A DNA stretch of 64,000 nt from Bacteroidales bacterium (GTDB taxonomy: Bacteria; Bacteroidota; Bacteroidia; Bacteroidales; JAADJA01). This document shows, piece by piece, positions 1 through 9,229 of this stretch. The notes below the pieces were generated by a model. It had not been told where the DNA came from. It saw only the letters and a list, made by a program, of their open reading frames with translations, and did no database searches. Position 1 is the stretch's first letter; each line of letters opens with the position of its first letter. The position numbers and the translations under genes are program-made. The stretch covers positions 1 through 64,000 of the forward strand of contig JAFGBL010000172.1 in the NCBI GenBank assembly GCA_016933115.1, read 5' to 3'.

Positions 1-21
1 AACGATACAACATCCATATCA

Positions 22-1338
22 ATGAAAAACACACCAATAGATTACGAAATCGTCAGTGAAAAAATTGCAGCAAGCGGCATTGGAAACATTGGCCAGGCTA
101 CGATCCGTGAAATAAAAAAGCTGATTGACCAGATAGAAAGTGCAACCGGGCAAAAATTTATCAGGATGGAAATGGGCATTCCGGGATTGCCACCTTCACA
201 AATTGCCATTGAAGCCGAGATAGAAGCTTTGCATAAAGGGGTAGCTGCCATTTATCCGGATATTTATGGAATCCCCGAATTAAAAACTGAAATTTCACGT
301 TTTGTGAAGCTGTTTCTCGATATTAATGTGAGTACCGAAGGGTGTATCCCAACTGTTGGTTCGATGATGGGCGCATTTGCATCCTTCCTCACCATCAACC
401 GGATGTATGCCGATCGGGAGGGCACATTGTTCATCGATCCCGGGTTCCCGGTTCAAAAGCAACAGGTCCGCATTTTGGGCCAGGGCCATTATTCCTTCGA
501 CGTGTATGATTTCCGAGGTGATAAATTAAAGGATAAACTGGAATCCTACCTATCAACAGGCAAAATTTCTTCCATATTATATTCAAATCCTAACAATCCT
601 TCCTGGATTTGCTTTACCGATAAGGAATTGCGCATTATCGGAGAATTAGCCAATAAATACAATGCAGTGGTGATTGAAGATCTGGCTTATTTCGGAATGG
701 ATTTCAGGAAAGATTACTCCAGGCCCGGGCAACCGCCTTACCAGCCCACTGTAGCTAAATACACTGACAATTACCTTTTACTGATCTCAAGTTCTAAGGT
801 ATTTAGCTATGCAGGTCAACGGGTAGGCATGATGGTAATTTCGGACAAGCTTTTCAATACTACAGCACCCGATTTGCTCCGTTATTACAAATTTGATAAA
901 GTTGGTCAGGCCATGATCTTCGGAACCGTTTATGCCATGAGCTCAGGAACAGCCCATACACCTCAATATGCACTTGCTGCTGTTTTGAAAGCCGTAAATG
1001 ACGGGAAATACAACTTTATCGAAGTGGTGAAGGAATACGGTGAAAAAGCCCGGATCATGAAAAAAATATTTACCGATAACGGATTCAAGATCGTTTATGA
1101 TAAGGATGAGGATAATCCCATCGCCGACGGATTTTATTTCACATTTTCCTATCCTGGATTTTCGGGCGATGAACTGCTTCACGAACTTGTTTACTACGGA
1201 ATCAGTGCCATTTCACTGGCCATTACCGGGAGCCAAAGACTTGAAGGAATCCGTGCATGCGTTTCATTGGTAAGGCGGGATCAGTTCCCCGAACTTGAGT
1301 TCAGGCTTAAAAAGTTTCATGAGAATCATCCTTTTTAG
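22..1338 (+). CDS. PLP-dependent aminotransferase, class I/II
   Basis: A 438-residue fold-type I aminotransferase. The N-terminal half has the substrate/PLP region ending in SNPNNPSW, an EDLAYFGMDF segment carrying the Asp expected to pair with the PLP nitrogen, and SSSKVFSYAGQRVG, where the Lys should form the Schiff base and the Arg contacts the phosphate. Length and motif order match aspartate/aromatic-type aminotransferases; the exact amino donor cannot be read from the sequence. It lies about 170 bases upstream of the 2-oxoacid:ferredoxin oxidoreductase genes on the same strand, so it could supply or consume their 2-oxoacids, but that is inference from position. The ATG at 22 is near the window edge; the 21 bases before it are too few to judge a promoter. 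Confidence 0.85.
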   Translation: MKNTPIDYEIVSEKIAASGIGNIGQATIREIKKLIDQIESATGQKFIRMEMGIPGLPPSQIAIEAEIEALHKGVAAIYPDIYGIPELKTEISRFVKLFLDINVSTEGCIPTVGSMMGAFASFLTINRMYADREGTLFIDPGFPVQKQQVRILGQGHYSFDVYDFRGDKLKDKLESYLSTGKISSILYSNPNNPSWICFTDKELRIIGELANKYNAVVIEDLAYFGMDFRKDYSRPGQPPYQPTVAKYTDNYLLLISSSKVFSYAGQRVGMMVISDKLFNTTAPDLLRYYKFDKVGQAMIFGTVYAMSSGTAHTPQYALAAVLKAVNDGKYNFIEVVKEYGEKARIMKKIFTDNGFKIVYDKDEDNPIADGFYFTFSYPGFSGDELLHELVYYGISAISLAITGSQRLEGIRACVSLVRRDQFPELEFRLKKFHENHPF

Positions 1339-1437
1339 AGGTGTTTAGAGCGATATCGATTTTTAGAACCATCCCTTTACTATTTATATTCTATTTAAAT
1401 TGATTTCCAAATAAGGAAAATATCCATTAACTTTTCA

Positions 1438-1466
1438 TTTGTTTCAACTAATTTTCTTTAATTTCG
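1438..1466 (+). promoter_or_regulatory. possible promoter of the kor operon
   Basis: TTTG at 1438-1441 and TAATTTCG at 1459-1466 resemble the Bacteroidota -33/-7 elements (TTTG and TAnnTTTG). The spacer is 17, a little short, and the -7 element has one mismatch, so this is only a candidate. Confidence 0.35.
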
Positions 1467-1509
1467 TCCGTTGTTATTTAATAAACAATTTAAAATACGT
1501 GAAAAGCTT

Positions 1510-1731
1510 ATGGCTAAAGTAATAGGTGAAATAGTAGTGGATATCGAAAGGTGCAAGGGTTGCGAAGTTTGCCTGGATGCCTGTCCGACCCAGACCATTG
1601 CTATGGTCGATGAAGTAAATGGAAAGGGCTACCATTACATGCAGAATATTCACAATGCCTGTACAGGTTGCACCAATTGTGCGATTGTTTGCCCCGACGG
1701 TGTAATAACGGTATATAGAGTTAAAGTTTAA
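1510..1731 (+). CDS. korD: 2-oxoacid:ferredoxin oxidoreductase, delta (2x[4Fe-4S]) subunit
   Basis: A 73-residue ferredoxin with two CX2CX2CX3C clusters (Cys15, 18, 21 and 25, and a second set in CTGCTNCAIVC). It is the electron-transfer subunit that carries electrons from the thiamine-bound intermediate to soluble ferredoxin. I place the start at the ATG at 1510 (MAKVIGEIVVD): an upstream ATG at 1471 would add 13 residues with no family resemblance and would lie almost at the proposed promoter. It is followed after 22 bases by the alpha subunit. The delta-alpha-beta-gamma order is that of the OorDABC/KorDABC 2-oxoglutarate enzymes; the family resemblance is clear, the substrate is inferred. 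Confidence 0.85.
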   Translation: MAKVIGEIVVDIERCKGCEVCLDACPTQTIAMVDEVNGKGYHYMQNIHNACTGCTNCAIVCPDGVITVYRVKV

Positions 1732-1753
1732 TAAATCAGTAATTTGATCAGAT

Positions 1754-2839
1754 ATGAAAAAAGAGCTCAGATTAATGAAGGGGAACGAAGCATTTGCTGA
1801 AGGAGCCATTCGGGCAGGAGTAGATGGTTATTTTGGGTACCCCATCACTCCGCAGTCCGAAGTGATGGAATACCTCACCGCAGAGAAACCGCATGAAAGA
1901 ACCGGCATGGTTGTTTTACAGGCTGAGAGTGAAGTAGCCTCCATCAACATGCTTTATGGTGGCGCCGGTTGTGGAAAAAAAGTAATGACTTCCTCTTCTA
2001 GTCCGGGAATTAGTCTCATGCAGGAAGGAATATCATATATGGCCGGAGCCGAACTCCCCTGTATTGTATTAAATGTAGTCAGGGGCGGGCCGGGCCTTGG
2101 AACCATCCAGCCCGCACAATCCGACTATTTTCAGGCAACCAAAGGTGGCGGACATGGCGATTACAGATTGATCACACTGGCTCCGTCGTCCGTTCAGGAA
2201 ATGTATGATTTTGTGAAACTGGGTTATGATCTGGCATTTAAATATCGTACACCGGTTATGGTTTTATCAGATGGTGCCATAGGACAGATGATGGAAAAGG
2301 TAGAAATCGATGAGCAAATACCCAGAACACAGGATGAAGAGATCCGGAGTAAATATCCCTGGGCAACCATGGGTAAAACCCCTGACCGCGAAAGGAACAT
2401 CATCACTTCCCTCGACCTTGATCCTGCAAGGCATGAAAGGCACAACCTGAAATTGCAAGCCAAATACAGGGAAATAGAAAAAGCAGAAATCCGATTTGAA
2501 ACAATTCAATGTGAAGATGCAGATTTCCTTTTTGTCGCCTATGGCACAAGTTCCAGGATATGCCAGAAATCAATTCAATTGTGTCGTGAAAAGGGCATTA
2601 AAGTAGGATTGTTCCGGCCGATCACCCTTTTCCCGTTCCCTAAAAATGATTTAAAACAGGTGGCCCGGGGATGCAAGGGTATTTTATCGGTTGAAATGAG
2701 TGCCGGGCAAATGATCGAAGATATCCGACTGGCTATTGAAGGCAGCGTTAGGTCTGAACATTACGGCAGGATGGGAGGCATCATTCCCTCGCCCATTGAA
2801 GTGGCAGAGGCGTTGGAACAAAAATTTATTAAAAGTTAA
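1754..2839 (+). CDS. korA: 2-oxoacid:ferredoxin oxidoreductase, alpha subunit
   Basis: A 361-residue alpha subunit (pyrimidine-binding and transketolase C-terminal type domains). It begins with MKGNEAFAEGAIRAG and the YPITPQSEVMEYL motif that marks the family. It pairs with the beta subunit to bind thiamine diphosphate and decarboxylate a 2-oxoacid to an acyl-CoA, passing electrons to ferredoxin. Close relatives are annotated VorB or KorA, so branched-chain 2-oxoacid or 2-oxoglutarate are both possible; the DABC operon order favours 2-oxoglutarate. Only 5 bases separate its stop from the beta subunit, so the two are almost certainly cotranscribed. An oxygen-sensitive cytoplasmic enzyme like this supports an anaerobic lifestyle. 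Confidence 0.88.
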   Translation: MKKELRLMKGNEAFAEGAIRAGVDGYFGYPITPQSEVMEYLTAEKPHERTGMVVLQAESEVASINMLYGGAGCGKKVMTSSSSPGISLMQEGISYMAGAELPCIVLNVVRGGPGLGTIQPAQSDYFQATKGGGHGDYRLITLAPSSVQEMYDFVKLGYDLAFKYRTPVMVLSDGAIGQMMEKVEIDEQIPRTQDEEIRSKYPWATMGKTPDRERNIITSLDLDPARHERHNLKLQAKYREIEKAEIRFETIQCEDADFLFVAYGTSSRICQKSIQLCREKGIKVGLFRPITLFPFPKNDLKQVARGCKGILSVEMSAGQMIEDIRLAIEGSVRSEHYGRMGGIIPSPIEVAEALEQKFIKS

Positions 2840-2844
2840 TTATC

Positions 2845-3636
2845 ATGGAAGAAACAATCACGAAATCCGATATCATTAAGCCCGAAAATCTGGTTTACAA
2901 AAAAACCGACCTGATGACGGATAATGTCTTAAGCTACTGTCCGGGTTGCGGTCATGGAACAACACACAGGATCATTATGGAGACCATTGAAGAAATGGGT
3001 GTTCAAAAGGATACCATCGGCATTGCTCCTGTCGGATGTTCTGTTTTGGCTTATGAATTTATGAATATTGATATGCAGCAGGCTGCTCATGGAAGGGCAC
3101 CGGCCCTGGCGACAGCAATAAAAAGATTATTACCGTATAAAACGGTTTTCACTTACCAGGGCGATGGAGATCTTGCAGCGATAGGAACTGCAGAAACCAT
3201 CCATGCTGCTAACCGGGGTGAAAATATCACCATTATTTTCATCAATAATGGAATTTATGGAATGACAGGCGGGCAGATGGCTCCCACAACCCTTGAAGGA
3301 ATGAAATCATCCACCACGCCTTACGGCAGGGATTGGGAAATGATGGGGCATCCTTTGAAAATTACCGAATTACTGGCACAACTTCCCGGAACATATTTCG
3401 TATCCAGGCAGGCGGTGCATACACCGGCCAATGTAAGAAAAACAAAAAAAGCCATCAGGAATGCATTTGAGTTGCAGAAATTAAACCGCGGGATGACATT
3501 TGTTGAAGTGGTTTCCAACTGTAACTCGGGCTGGAAAATGACCCCGGTTCAGGCCAACCAGTGGATGGTTGAAAACATGTTTCCTTTTTATCCACTCGGC
3601 GACATTAAAGTGGATGGTGAATTAGTTAAGAAATAA
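2845..3636 (+). CDS. korB: 2-oxoacid:ferredoxin oxidoreductase, beta (TPP-binding) subunit
   Basis: A 263-residue thiamine diphosphate-binding subunit. It shows YCPGCGHG (Cys32, Cys35) and a further Cys65, likely [4Fe-4S] ligands. The TPP/Mg motif GDGDLAAIG starts near residue 106 and is completed by NNGIYGMTGGQ near 134. The 2-oxoacid is decarboxylated here and the low-potential electrons go to the cluster and then to the delta subunit. Length is slightly under 300 residues, normal for KorB. It is followed after 14 bases by the gamma subunit. Confidence 0.9.
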   Translation: MEETITKSDIIKPENLVYKKTDLMTDNVLSYCPGCGHGTTHRIIMETIEEMGVQKDTIGIAPVGCSVLAYEFMNIDMQQAAHGRAPALATAIKRLLPYKTVFTYQGDGDLAAIGTAETIHAANRGENITIIFINNGIYGMTGGQMAPTTLEGMKSSTTPYGRDWEMMGHPLKITELLAQLPGTYFVSRQAVHTPANVRKTKKAIRNAFELQKLNRGMTFVEVVSNCNSGWKMTPVQANQWMVENMFPFYPLGDIKVDGELVKK

Positions 3637-3650
3637 TAAACACAAATCGT

Positions 3651-4196
3651 ATGACTGAAGAAATTATCATAGCAGGTTTTGGTGGTCAGGGCGTACTTTC
3701 CATGGGTAAAATTTTAGCCTATTCCGGCATTATGCAGGATCAGGAAGTAAGCTGGATGCCATCCTACGGGCCCGAAATGCGCGGTGGAACAGCTAATGTA
3801 ACCGTTATTCTGAGTGATGAGCGTATCAGTTCGCCGATCCTGACACAATATGACACGGCCATTATCCTCAATCAGCAATCCATGGATAAATTTGAACCCA
3901 TGGTAAAGCCGGGTGGATTATTGCTATATGACCCCAATGGTATAACCCGACATCCTGAAAGAAAGGATATCAGGATTGTAAGAATTGAAGCCAGCAAGGA
4001 AGCCGCAGCACTGGGCCTGCGAAAGATATTCAATATGATTGTATTGGGAGGCTATCTTAAAGTAAAACCACTGGTTGAATTTGAAAATGTAATCCTGGGT
4101 TTGAAGAAATCTTTACCGCCGAGATACCATCACATGATACCTGATAACGAGAAGGCAATTAAGCGCGGACTTGAAATTGTAGAAGAGGTACAATAA
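3651..4196 (+). CDS. korC: 2-oxoacid:ferredoxin oxidoreductase, gamma subunit
   Basis: A 181-residue gamma subunit with the family's opening IIAGFGGQGVLSMGKIL and the conserved SYGPEMRGGTANVTVI block, thought to form the CoA-binding part of the enzyme. It is the last gene of the four-gene operon, with a strong terminator starting 24 bases after the stop codon. Nothing is missing compared with other KorC/VorA proteins. Confidence 0.88.
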   Translation: MTEEIIIAGFGGQGVLSMGKILAYSGIMQDQEVSWMPSYGPEMRGGTANVTVILSDERISSPILTQYDTAIILNQQSMDKFEPMVKPGGLLLYDPNGITRHPERKDIRIVRIEASKEAAALGLRKIFNMIVLGGYLKVKPLVEFENVILGLKKSLPPRYHHMIPDNEKAIKRGLEIVEEVQ

Positions 4197-4220
4197 AAAA
4201 ATGAGCCGCAACAATCATAG

Positions 4221-4255
4221 AGCCTTCAGAGTATAATAACCTGAAGGCTTTTTTT
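4221..4255 (+). terminator. rho-independent terminator of the kor operon
   Basis: Perfect 9-bp inverted repeat AGCCTTCAG (4221-4229) and CTGAAGGCT (4241-4249), followed by a run of T to 4255. Confidence 0.85.
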
Positions 4256-4340
4256 AAAATATTTTTTTTAATTGACAACTGAAGATTTTTTTATTAAATT
4301 TATGAGATCAAATCAAAGAACGCAATAAAAACCTAAAACA

Positions 4341-4739
4341 ATGAATATAAACTATTTATGTCCGCATTGCAATGGGTACATCGCATTGAACGACTGCTTG
4401 ATTTTCTCAGTCAGGACGCCTGATTCTAAATTTGGCTTAATTTCACTTCATCCTCAACTTGGAAATTATATGGTCAGTAAAAATCCCAAATTCAGTTATA
4501 AAGAAGGGGATGAACTCGATTTTTATTGTCCGATTTGTCATACCGAATTGGCGTCGGGAGTACATCGGAAATTGGCCAAAGTGATCATGATCGATGAAGA
4601 AGGTAACCATTTTGAAGTATTGTTTTCACGGGTGGCCGGCGAAAAAAGCACCTATAAAATCATCGGAGAAACCATGGAAATATTTGGAGACGACTCTGCC
4701 GAATATCTCGACTTCATCAATCTGACTACCATTTTTTAA
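4341..4739 (+). CDS. zinc-ribbon hypothetical protein
   Basis: A 132-residue protein I do not recognise. Two Cys pairs, CPHC at residues 7-10 and CPIC about 60 residues later, suggest a single zinc ribbon with a beta-rich insert. There is no signal peptide or membrane segment, so it is probably cytoplasmic. It starts 85 bases after the kor terminator and has its own AT-rich leader, so it is likely a separate transcript. The C-terminal part contains IIGETMEIFGDD and resembles no enzyme motif I know. A role in metal or redox biology would be only a guess. Confidence 0.7.
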   Translation: MNINYLCPHCNGYIALNDCLIFSVRTPDSKFGLISLHPQLGNYMVSKNPKFSYKEGDELDFYCPICHTELASGVHRKLAKVIMIDEEGNHFEVLFSRVAGEKSTYKIIGETMEIFGDDSAEYLDFINLTTIF

Positions 4740-4852
4740 AGAATAATCACTCATATTATTCTTTCAAATAGAGGTTTTGTTCTCCGATTTTACTTTTCTT
4801 TTTTTATTAATTTAGGACTTTCATTTTTAGCATTGAAACAAAAACAAATTTT

Positions 4853-5461
4853 ATGAAAAACCTGATATTGATATTCTCGGCTTCCATTTTGCTAATTATT
4901 ACAGGATGCCGGAGTTCCGACTTTGAAATCTCAACTCCAACGAATGAGGAGAATGAAGAATTGGTAAAAATAGGTAATGCCGTTTCAAATGATTTGTTGG
5001 TTTCCCTGAAAGGAGAATTAAAAAAAGCCATCGAAGAGGGCGGATTTAAAAATGCCATCGCTGTTTGCAACCTGAAAGCCATCCCAATTACCGAAATTGT
5101 AGCCAATAAAACGGACAAGAAAGTTACAGTCAAACGGACCACCTTTCAATACAGGAATCCGGCCAACGCACCCAATGAGGCTGAAAAGCAAGCCCTGGAC
5201 TTTTACATTGGAAGATTCGAAGCCAATAAAGCCATTCCCGATATTTATACTCAGAAAGTTAGTGAAAAAGGTCAGGAATACTATTACTTCTACAAACCTT
5301 TGGTAATGGATAATCTATGCCTGATGTGCCATGGAACTTCCCAAACCATGCAATCCGAGATGATGGCATTTATCGATGAACTCTATCCAGAAGATATGGC
5401 AGTTGGCTATAAAGAAGGCGATTTCAGGGCGTTGGTTAGTATTCGGATCGATGACTTATAA
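4853..5461 (+). CDS. DUF3365-type heme-binding lipoprotein
   Basis: A 202-residue protein with an N-terminal hydrophobic segment ending in a lipobox (ITGC), so probably an envelope lipoprotein. The mature part matches what I recall of DUF3365 (Tll0287-like) domains: a Cache/PAS-like fold with a C-terminal CX2CH (CLMCH) that would bind one c-type heme covalently. The block KAIPITEIVANKTDKKVTVKR and the ending VGYKEGDFRALVSI fit that family. Such domains are viewed as heme-based redox or gas sensors or electron carriers. It overlaps the convergent gene at its 3' end by 6 bases. Function in this organism is not known. Confidence 0.75.
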   Translation: MKNLILIFSASILLIITGCRSSDFEISTPTNEENEELVKIGNAVSNDLLVSLKGELKKAIEEGGFKNAIAVCNLKAIPITEIVANKTDKKVTVKRTTFQYRNPANAPNEAEKQALDFYIGRFEANKAIPDIYTQKVSEKGQEYYYFYKPLVMDNLCLMCHGTSQTMQSEMMAFIDELYPEDMAVGYKEGDFRALVSIRIDDL

Positions 5462-6046
5462 TTCATAAAACAGGACAAAGCTCAACACTTCATTGTACTG
5501 CCCCTGGTTCCATTTATAGGTTTGACCACTGCTGTGCGGCCTGACCGCCAAAATGGAATTTGAATATCGCACGTTGATTCTTAATCTTTCAAAAATCGAA
5601 TAAAATAACCCAATATTGAAGCTAAGGTCCAAATTGTTAAACTCACCCCCACTGACCCACTCATAACCGTTTGCTTCCTCATGGCTATAAACTAATACTC
5701 CAAGTGAAAGACCGGTTTCGAGGCTGGCCCGCTCGTGAAAATCATAATTATAATGAATCGGCATTTCCACATAATTCAACCTCAGCAAATAAGTATCATA
5801 ACTGGTGGAATCAGGATTTTTCCGGCTTCCTTTCTGGATGAAATCCAACTCCATCTGCACAGAAGATCTTGGGGAGAAATGCCTATTTACGAAACCACCC
5901 AGGTACATTCCCGCTTTATTCGGCCCCTGTAACCTGTCGCCTGATATTTCAGAAGTGCTTAATCCTCCGAGTATCCCACCATGAAAATCCTGGGCCGAAA
6001 TTTGAAGCGTCAAAAAAATAAAAAAAGAAAAATATATATATTTCAT
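5456..6046 (-). CDS. PorT-type outer-membrane beta-barrel protein
   Basis: A 196-residue protein with a signal peptide (MKYIYFSFFIFLTLQISAQ) and alternating hydrophobic strands, including the typical opening GGILGGLSTSEISGD. It ends in an aromatic residue two from the end (FVLFYEL), as expected for a small outer-membrane barrel of the PorT/OMP_b-brl_2 group common in Bacteroidota. It lies about 50 bases downstream of uvrC's start-side neighbour region and converges with the DUF3365 gene. No ligand or partner can be read from the sequence. Confidence 0.7.
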   Translation of the reverse strand: MKYIYFSFFIFLTLQISAQDFHGGILGGLSTSEISGDRLQGPNKAGMYLGGFVNRHFSPRSSVQMELDFIQKGSRKNPDSTSYDTYLLRLNYVEMPIHYNYDFHERASLETGLSLGVLVYSHEEANGYEWVSGGEFNNLDLSFNIGLFYSIFERLRINVRYSNSILAVRPHSSGQTYKWNQGQYNEVLSFVLFYEL

Positions 6047-6093
6047 CCGATAGGAATTAAGGGTGGTAAAGATAAATAAGATTTGATAAACTT

Positions 6094-7923
6094 TTAGCTC
6101 TGACTATTTAACTCTTTCTGAAAAAAATCGAAAACGATTTTTCCCTTTGATTTCCCAACAGTTTCCTGAAGAGCCTCCAACGGAGCCTTTCGGATATTCT
6201 TGATCGATTTGAACTTCCACAACAATTTCTGGGCATTGTTGTATCCGATCCCTTCAATTTCAGTGAGAACCGATTTGATGGTTCCTTTTTCCATTTTTTT
6301 TCGGTGGTGCGTGATCCCAAACCGGTGTGCCTCGTCGCGTAAATACTGGATAACCTTGAGCGTTTCCGATTTTTTATCCAGGTACATAGGCAATGAATCG
6401 CCCGGATAATAAATTTCCTCCAATTTTTTGGCAATCCCGATAATGGTGATTTTCCCTCTTAAATCAAGCTTTTCAAGACTTTTAATAGCCGAACTTAGCT
6501 GCCCTTTTCCCCCATCAATCACAATTAAATGTGGCAAAGGTTTTTCCTCAACCAATAACCTTTTGTAACGCCGATAAATCACCTCCTCCATCGAAGCAAA
6601 ATCATTGGGCCCTTCTACCGTCTTGATATTGAAATGGCGGTATTCCTTTTTATCGGGTTTACCGTTTTTGAAACATACCATGGCCGAAACCGGGTAATCT
6701 CCCTGAGTGTTTGAATTATCAAAACATTCAATATGCCTGGGCTCCTCCTTCATCCGCAAGTCCTTTTTCATTCGGGCCATGATCCGGTTGGTATGGCGAT
6801 CGGGATCAACCAGTTCCAGTTGTTTTTCCTTTTCAAGTTTATAGTATTTGCAATTCCTTTCCGAAAGCTCAAGCAACTGCTTTTTATCACCCCGCTGTGG
6901 CACGGTGTAAGTTATTCCCGGGATAATTTCATCGGGTTCAAAAGGAACGATGACCTCTTTGGCGGTGCTTTCAAAGCGTGTATGCAATTCGAAGACTGCA
7001 TGGAAAAGCAATTCCTCCCGGGTTTCATCCAGTTTCTTTTTGATTTTAACAGTATGAGATTGCACAATAGCACCATTCACCACCCTGATGTAATTGACGT
7101 AACCTGCTTCCGGATCAGTTATAATAGAAAAAACATCCACATTATCGATTTTCGGATTGACTACCGTCGACTTACTTTGATATTTTTCAAGTAATTCGAG
7201 TCTTTCCTTTACCACCTGTGCACGCTCGAATTGAAGTGTTTCGGCATATTCCTTCATCAATTTTCGTAACTGTCCGATCACCGAACTGATGTTGCCCTTG
7301 ATGATCTCCTTGATTTCCCTGATGGTTTTATTGTATTCATCTTCTGCCTGTAATGCTTCACATGGCCCAAGACAATTGCCAAGATGATATTCCAGGCAAA
7401 CCTTGAATTTCTTCTTTTTGATATTTTCCTGAGTCAGGCTCAATTTGCAGGTTCGCAAAGGATAAAGTTGACGGATCAGATCAAGCAAGGTATTCATCAT
7501 CCTTACGGATGCATAAGGACCAAAATATTCCGATCCGTCATGGAGGACATTTCGGGTTGGGAAAACGCGGGGAAAAGGTTCATTTTTTATACATATCCAG
7601 GGAAAGGTCTTGTCATCCTTCAGCATCACGTTGTAGCGGGGCTGGTATTTTTTGATCAGGTTATTTTCGAGCAATAAAGCATCCAACTCGGTATCCACAA
7701 TGATATGTCGGATCTCCGCAATTTTTTTTACCAACACATATAACTTCCCGCTTAGCGCCGTATCTTTATTGAAATAGGAAGTAACTCTCTTTTTCAGGTC
7801 TTTTGCTTTACCAACATATAGAATTTTACCTTCCTTATCAAAAAACTGGTAAATGCCCGGTTTGCCCGGTAAAGTCTTGATTACCGGTTCCAATTGGTCA
7901 TAATATTTGTTAACAGGATTCAA
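6094..7923 (-). CDS. uvrC: excinuclease ABC subunit C
   Basis: A 609-residue UvrC, the nuclease subunit that makes the 3' and 5' incisions in nucleotide excision repair together with UvrA and UvrB. The order of domains is complete: an N-terminal GIY-YIG nuclease (KPGIYQFFD and KILYVGKAKDLKKRV, residues about 20-50), a Cys-rich stretch (CLEYHLGNCLGPCEA), the UvrB-interacting UVR motif (around 205-240), the RNase H-like nuclease with ECFDNSNTQG and VIDGGKGQLS, and C-terminal helix-hairpin-helix repeats (IEGIGYNNAQKLL). The ATG at 7923 gives the normal family N-terminus. thiL lies 33 bases upstream on the same strand, probably cotranscribed. Confidence 0.97.
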   Translation of the reverse strand: MNPVNKYYDQLEPVIKTLPGKPGIYQFFDKEGKILYVGKAKDLKKRVTSYFNKDTALSGKLYVLVKKIAEIRHIIVDTELDALLLENNLIKKYQPRYNVMLKDDKTFPWICIKNEPFPRVFPTRNVLHDGSEYFGPYASVRMMNTLLDLIRQLYPLRTCKLSLTQENIKKKKFKVCLEYHLGNCLGPCEALQAEDEYNKTIREIKEIIKGNISSVIGQLRKLMKEYAETLQFERAQVVKERLELLEKYQSKSTVVNPKIDNVDVFSIITDPEAGYVNYIRVVNGAIVQSHTVKIKKKLDETREELLFHAVFELHTRFESTAKEVIVPFEPDEIIPGITYTVPQRGDKKQLLELSERNCKYYKLEKEKQLELVDPDRHTNRIMARMKKDLRMKEEPRHIECFDNSNTQGDYPVSAMVCFKNGKPDKKEYRHFNIKTVEGPNDFASMEEVIYRRYKRLLVEEKPLPHLIVIDGGKGQLSSAIKSLEKLDLRGKITIIGIAKKLEEIYYPGDSLPMYLDKKSETLKVIQYLRDEAHRFGITHHRKKMEKGTIKSVLTEIEGIGYNNAQKLLWKFKSIKNIRKAPLEALQETVGKSKGKIVFDFFQKELNSQS

Positions 7924-7956
7924 AGGACCACGATTTAACCAGGACTATAATGATAT

Positions 7957-9030
7957 TTATTTCTTTTTTCTGACTACAGACCGTTCTCTTTTTAAAAATG
8001 CATCCCAACCCTGCGCTGTCAAAGGCACTTGCGTATTGGAGCGGGTGATCATGTTTGTTCCGGAGCTTTCTTCCGTCATGTGGCCGATCACTGAAATTTC
8101 ACTTAAATCCTTGATCAATTCATAATTTTTTTGCCGAATCGTAAAAAGCAATTCATAATCTTCACCGCCATGGAGAGCGCAGGTTGAAGGATCGATGGAA
8201 AATTCCCTGGCAACAATGGCTGTGGCAGTATCGACGGGAATTTTATCTTCGTAAATATTGCAACCCAGCTTCGACTGCTTACAAATATGTAATACTTCCG
8301 AGGCCAACCCATCTGAAATATCGATCATGGCGGTAGGTTTCACCTTTAATTCTTTTAATTTCCTTAAAACCTCAGTTCTCAATTCGGGTTTCAGTTGCCT
8401 GCCCAGGATATAATCATGGCCTTGAAGTTCGGGTTGCATTTTGGGATCTGCTTTAAAAACCTGTTTTTCTCTTTCAAGTACCATCAATCCCATGTAAGCT
8501 GCACCCAAATCGCCGGTAACGCAAATAAGGTCACCTTTTTTGGCTGTATTTCTAAAAACCAGGTCTTTCCTGCTGACATAACCGATAGCAGTAATAGACA
8601 GGACAAGTCCTGAATTACTTGAAACTGTGTCACCTCCTACCAGGTCGACATCGTAATTGGTACATGCCAAATAAATCCCTTTATATATTTCTTCTATCGC
8701 TTCCACCGAAAAACGGTTTGAAACCCCGATGGAAACCACGATTTGTTGTGGAATGCCGTTCATGGCAAGGATATCGGAAAGATTCACGATTACTGCTTTA
8801 TAACCTATATGCTTGAGCGGTGAATAGGTCAGGTCAAAATGGGACCCTTCAAGCAACAAGTCCGAAGTAACCAATGTATCCCGTGTGTCAAAATTTAGCA
8901 CTGCAGCATCATCGCCCACACCTTTAACGGTCGTCTTATTTTTTATTTTAATGGCACTGGTCAGGTAATCAATCAACCCAAATTCTCCCAATTCTGCCAG
9001 TTCGGTTCGATGTTGTTTATTTTCAATCAT
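7957..9030 (-). CDS. thiL: thiamine-monophosphate kinase
   Basis: A 357-residue ThiL, which phosphorylates thiamine phosphate to thiamine diphosphate using ATP. Motifs seen are GVGDDAAVLNF (Mg/ATP binding), LVGGDTVSSNSG, and the dimer-interface and substrate segments DISDGLASEVLHIC and HGGEDYELLFTI. It provides the cofactor for the 2-oxoacid oxidoreductase, Dxs and transketolase also encoded in this window. No TPP riboswitch is visible in the 199 bases separating it from sufB. The last ten residues are strongly basic (RSVVRKKK), a small tail. Confidence 0.95.
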   Translation of the reverse strand: MIENKQHRTELAELGEFGLIDYLTSAIKIKNKTTVKGVGDDAAVLNFDTRDTLVTSDLLLEGSHFDLTYSPLKHIGYKAVIVNLSDILAMNGIPQQIVVSIGVSNRFSVEAIEEIYKGIYLACTNYDVDLVGGDTVSSNSGLVLSITAIGYVSRKDLVFRNTAKKGDLICVTGDLGAAYMGLMVLEREKQVFKADPKMQPELQGHDYILGRQLKPELRTEVLRKLKELKVKPTAMIDISDGLASEVLHICKQSKLGCNIYEDKIPVDTATAIVAREFSIDPSTCALHGGEDYELLFTIRQKNYELIKDLSEISVIGHMTEESSGTNMITRSNTQVPLTAQGWDAFLKRERSVVRKKK

Positions 9031-9175
9031 TTATTTGTATTTTATGCCGGTAAAATTAGTAAAATTCCTTCTCCCAAAAATTGCATCAAATCAAATGAAC
9101 TAACGGGCAACAAATCCCTTTAACCTTTGTTATATCAAATAAGGCATAATATATTACAATTACAAGGTTAATTTG

Positions 9176-9183
9176 TAAATTTG
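9176..9183 (+). promoter_or_regulatory. -7 element upstream of sufB
   Basis: TAAATTTG followed by C matches the Bacteroidota -7 consensus TAnnTTTG, 46 bases before the sufB ATG. No good TTTG is found at the -33 distance, so only the -7 half is supported. Confidence 0.45.
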
Positions 9184-9229
9184 CAGCCCTATTTAAAATT
9201 TATCTAAATAAGTAGATTGAGGAAAAAAA

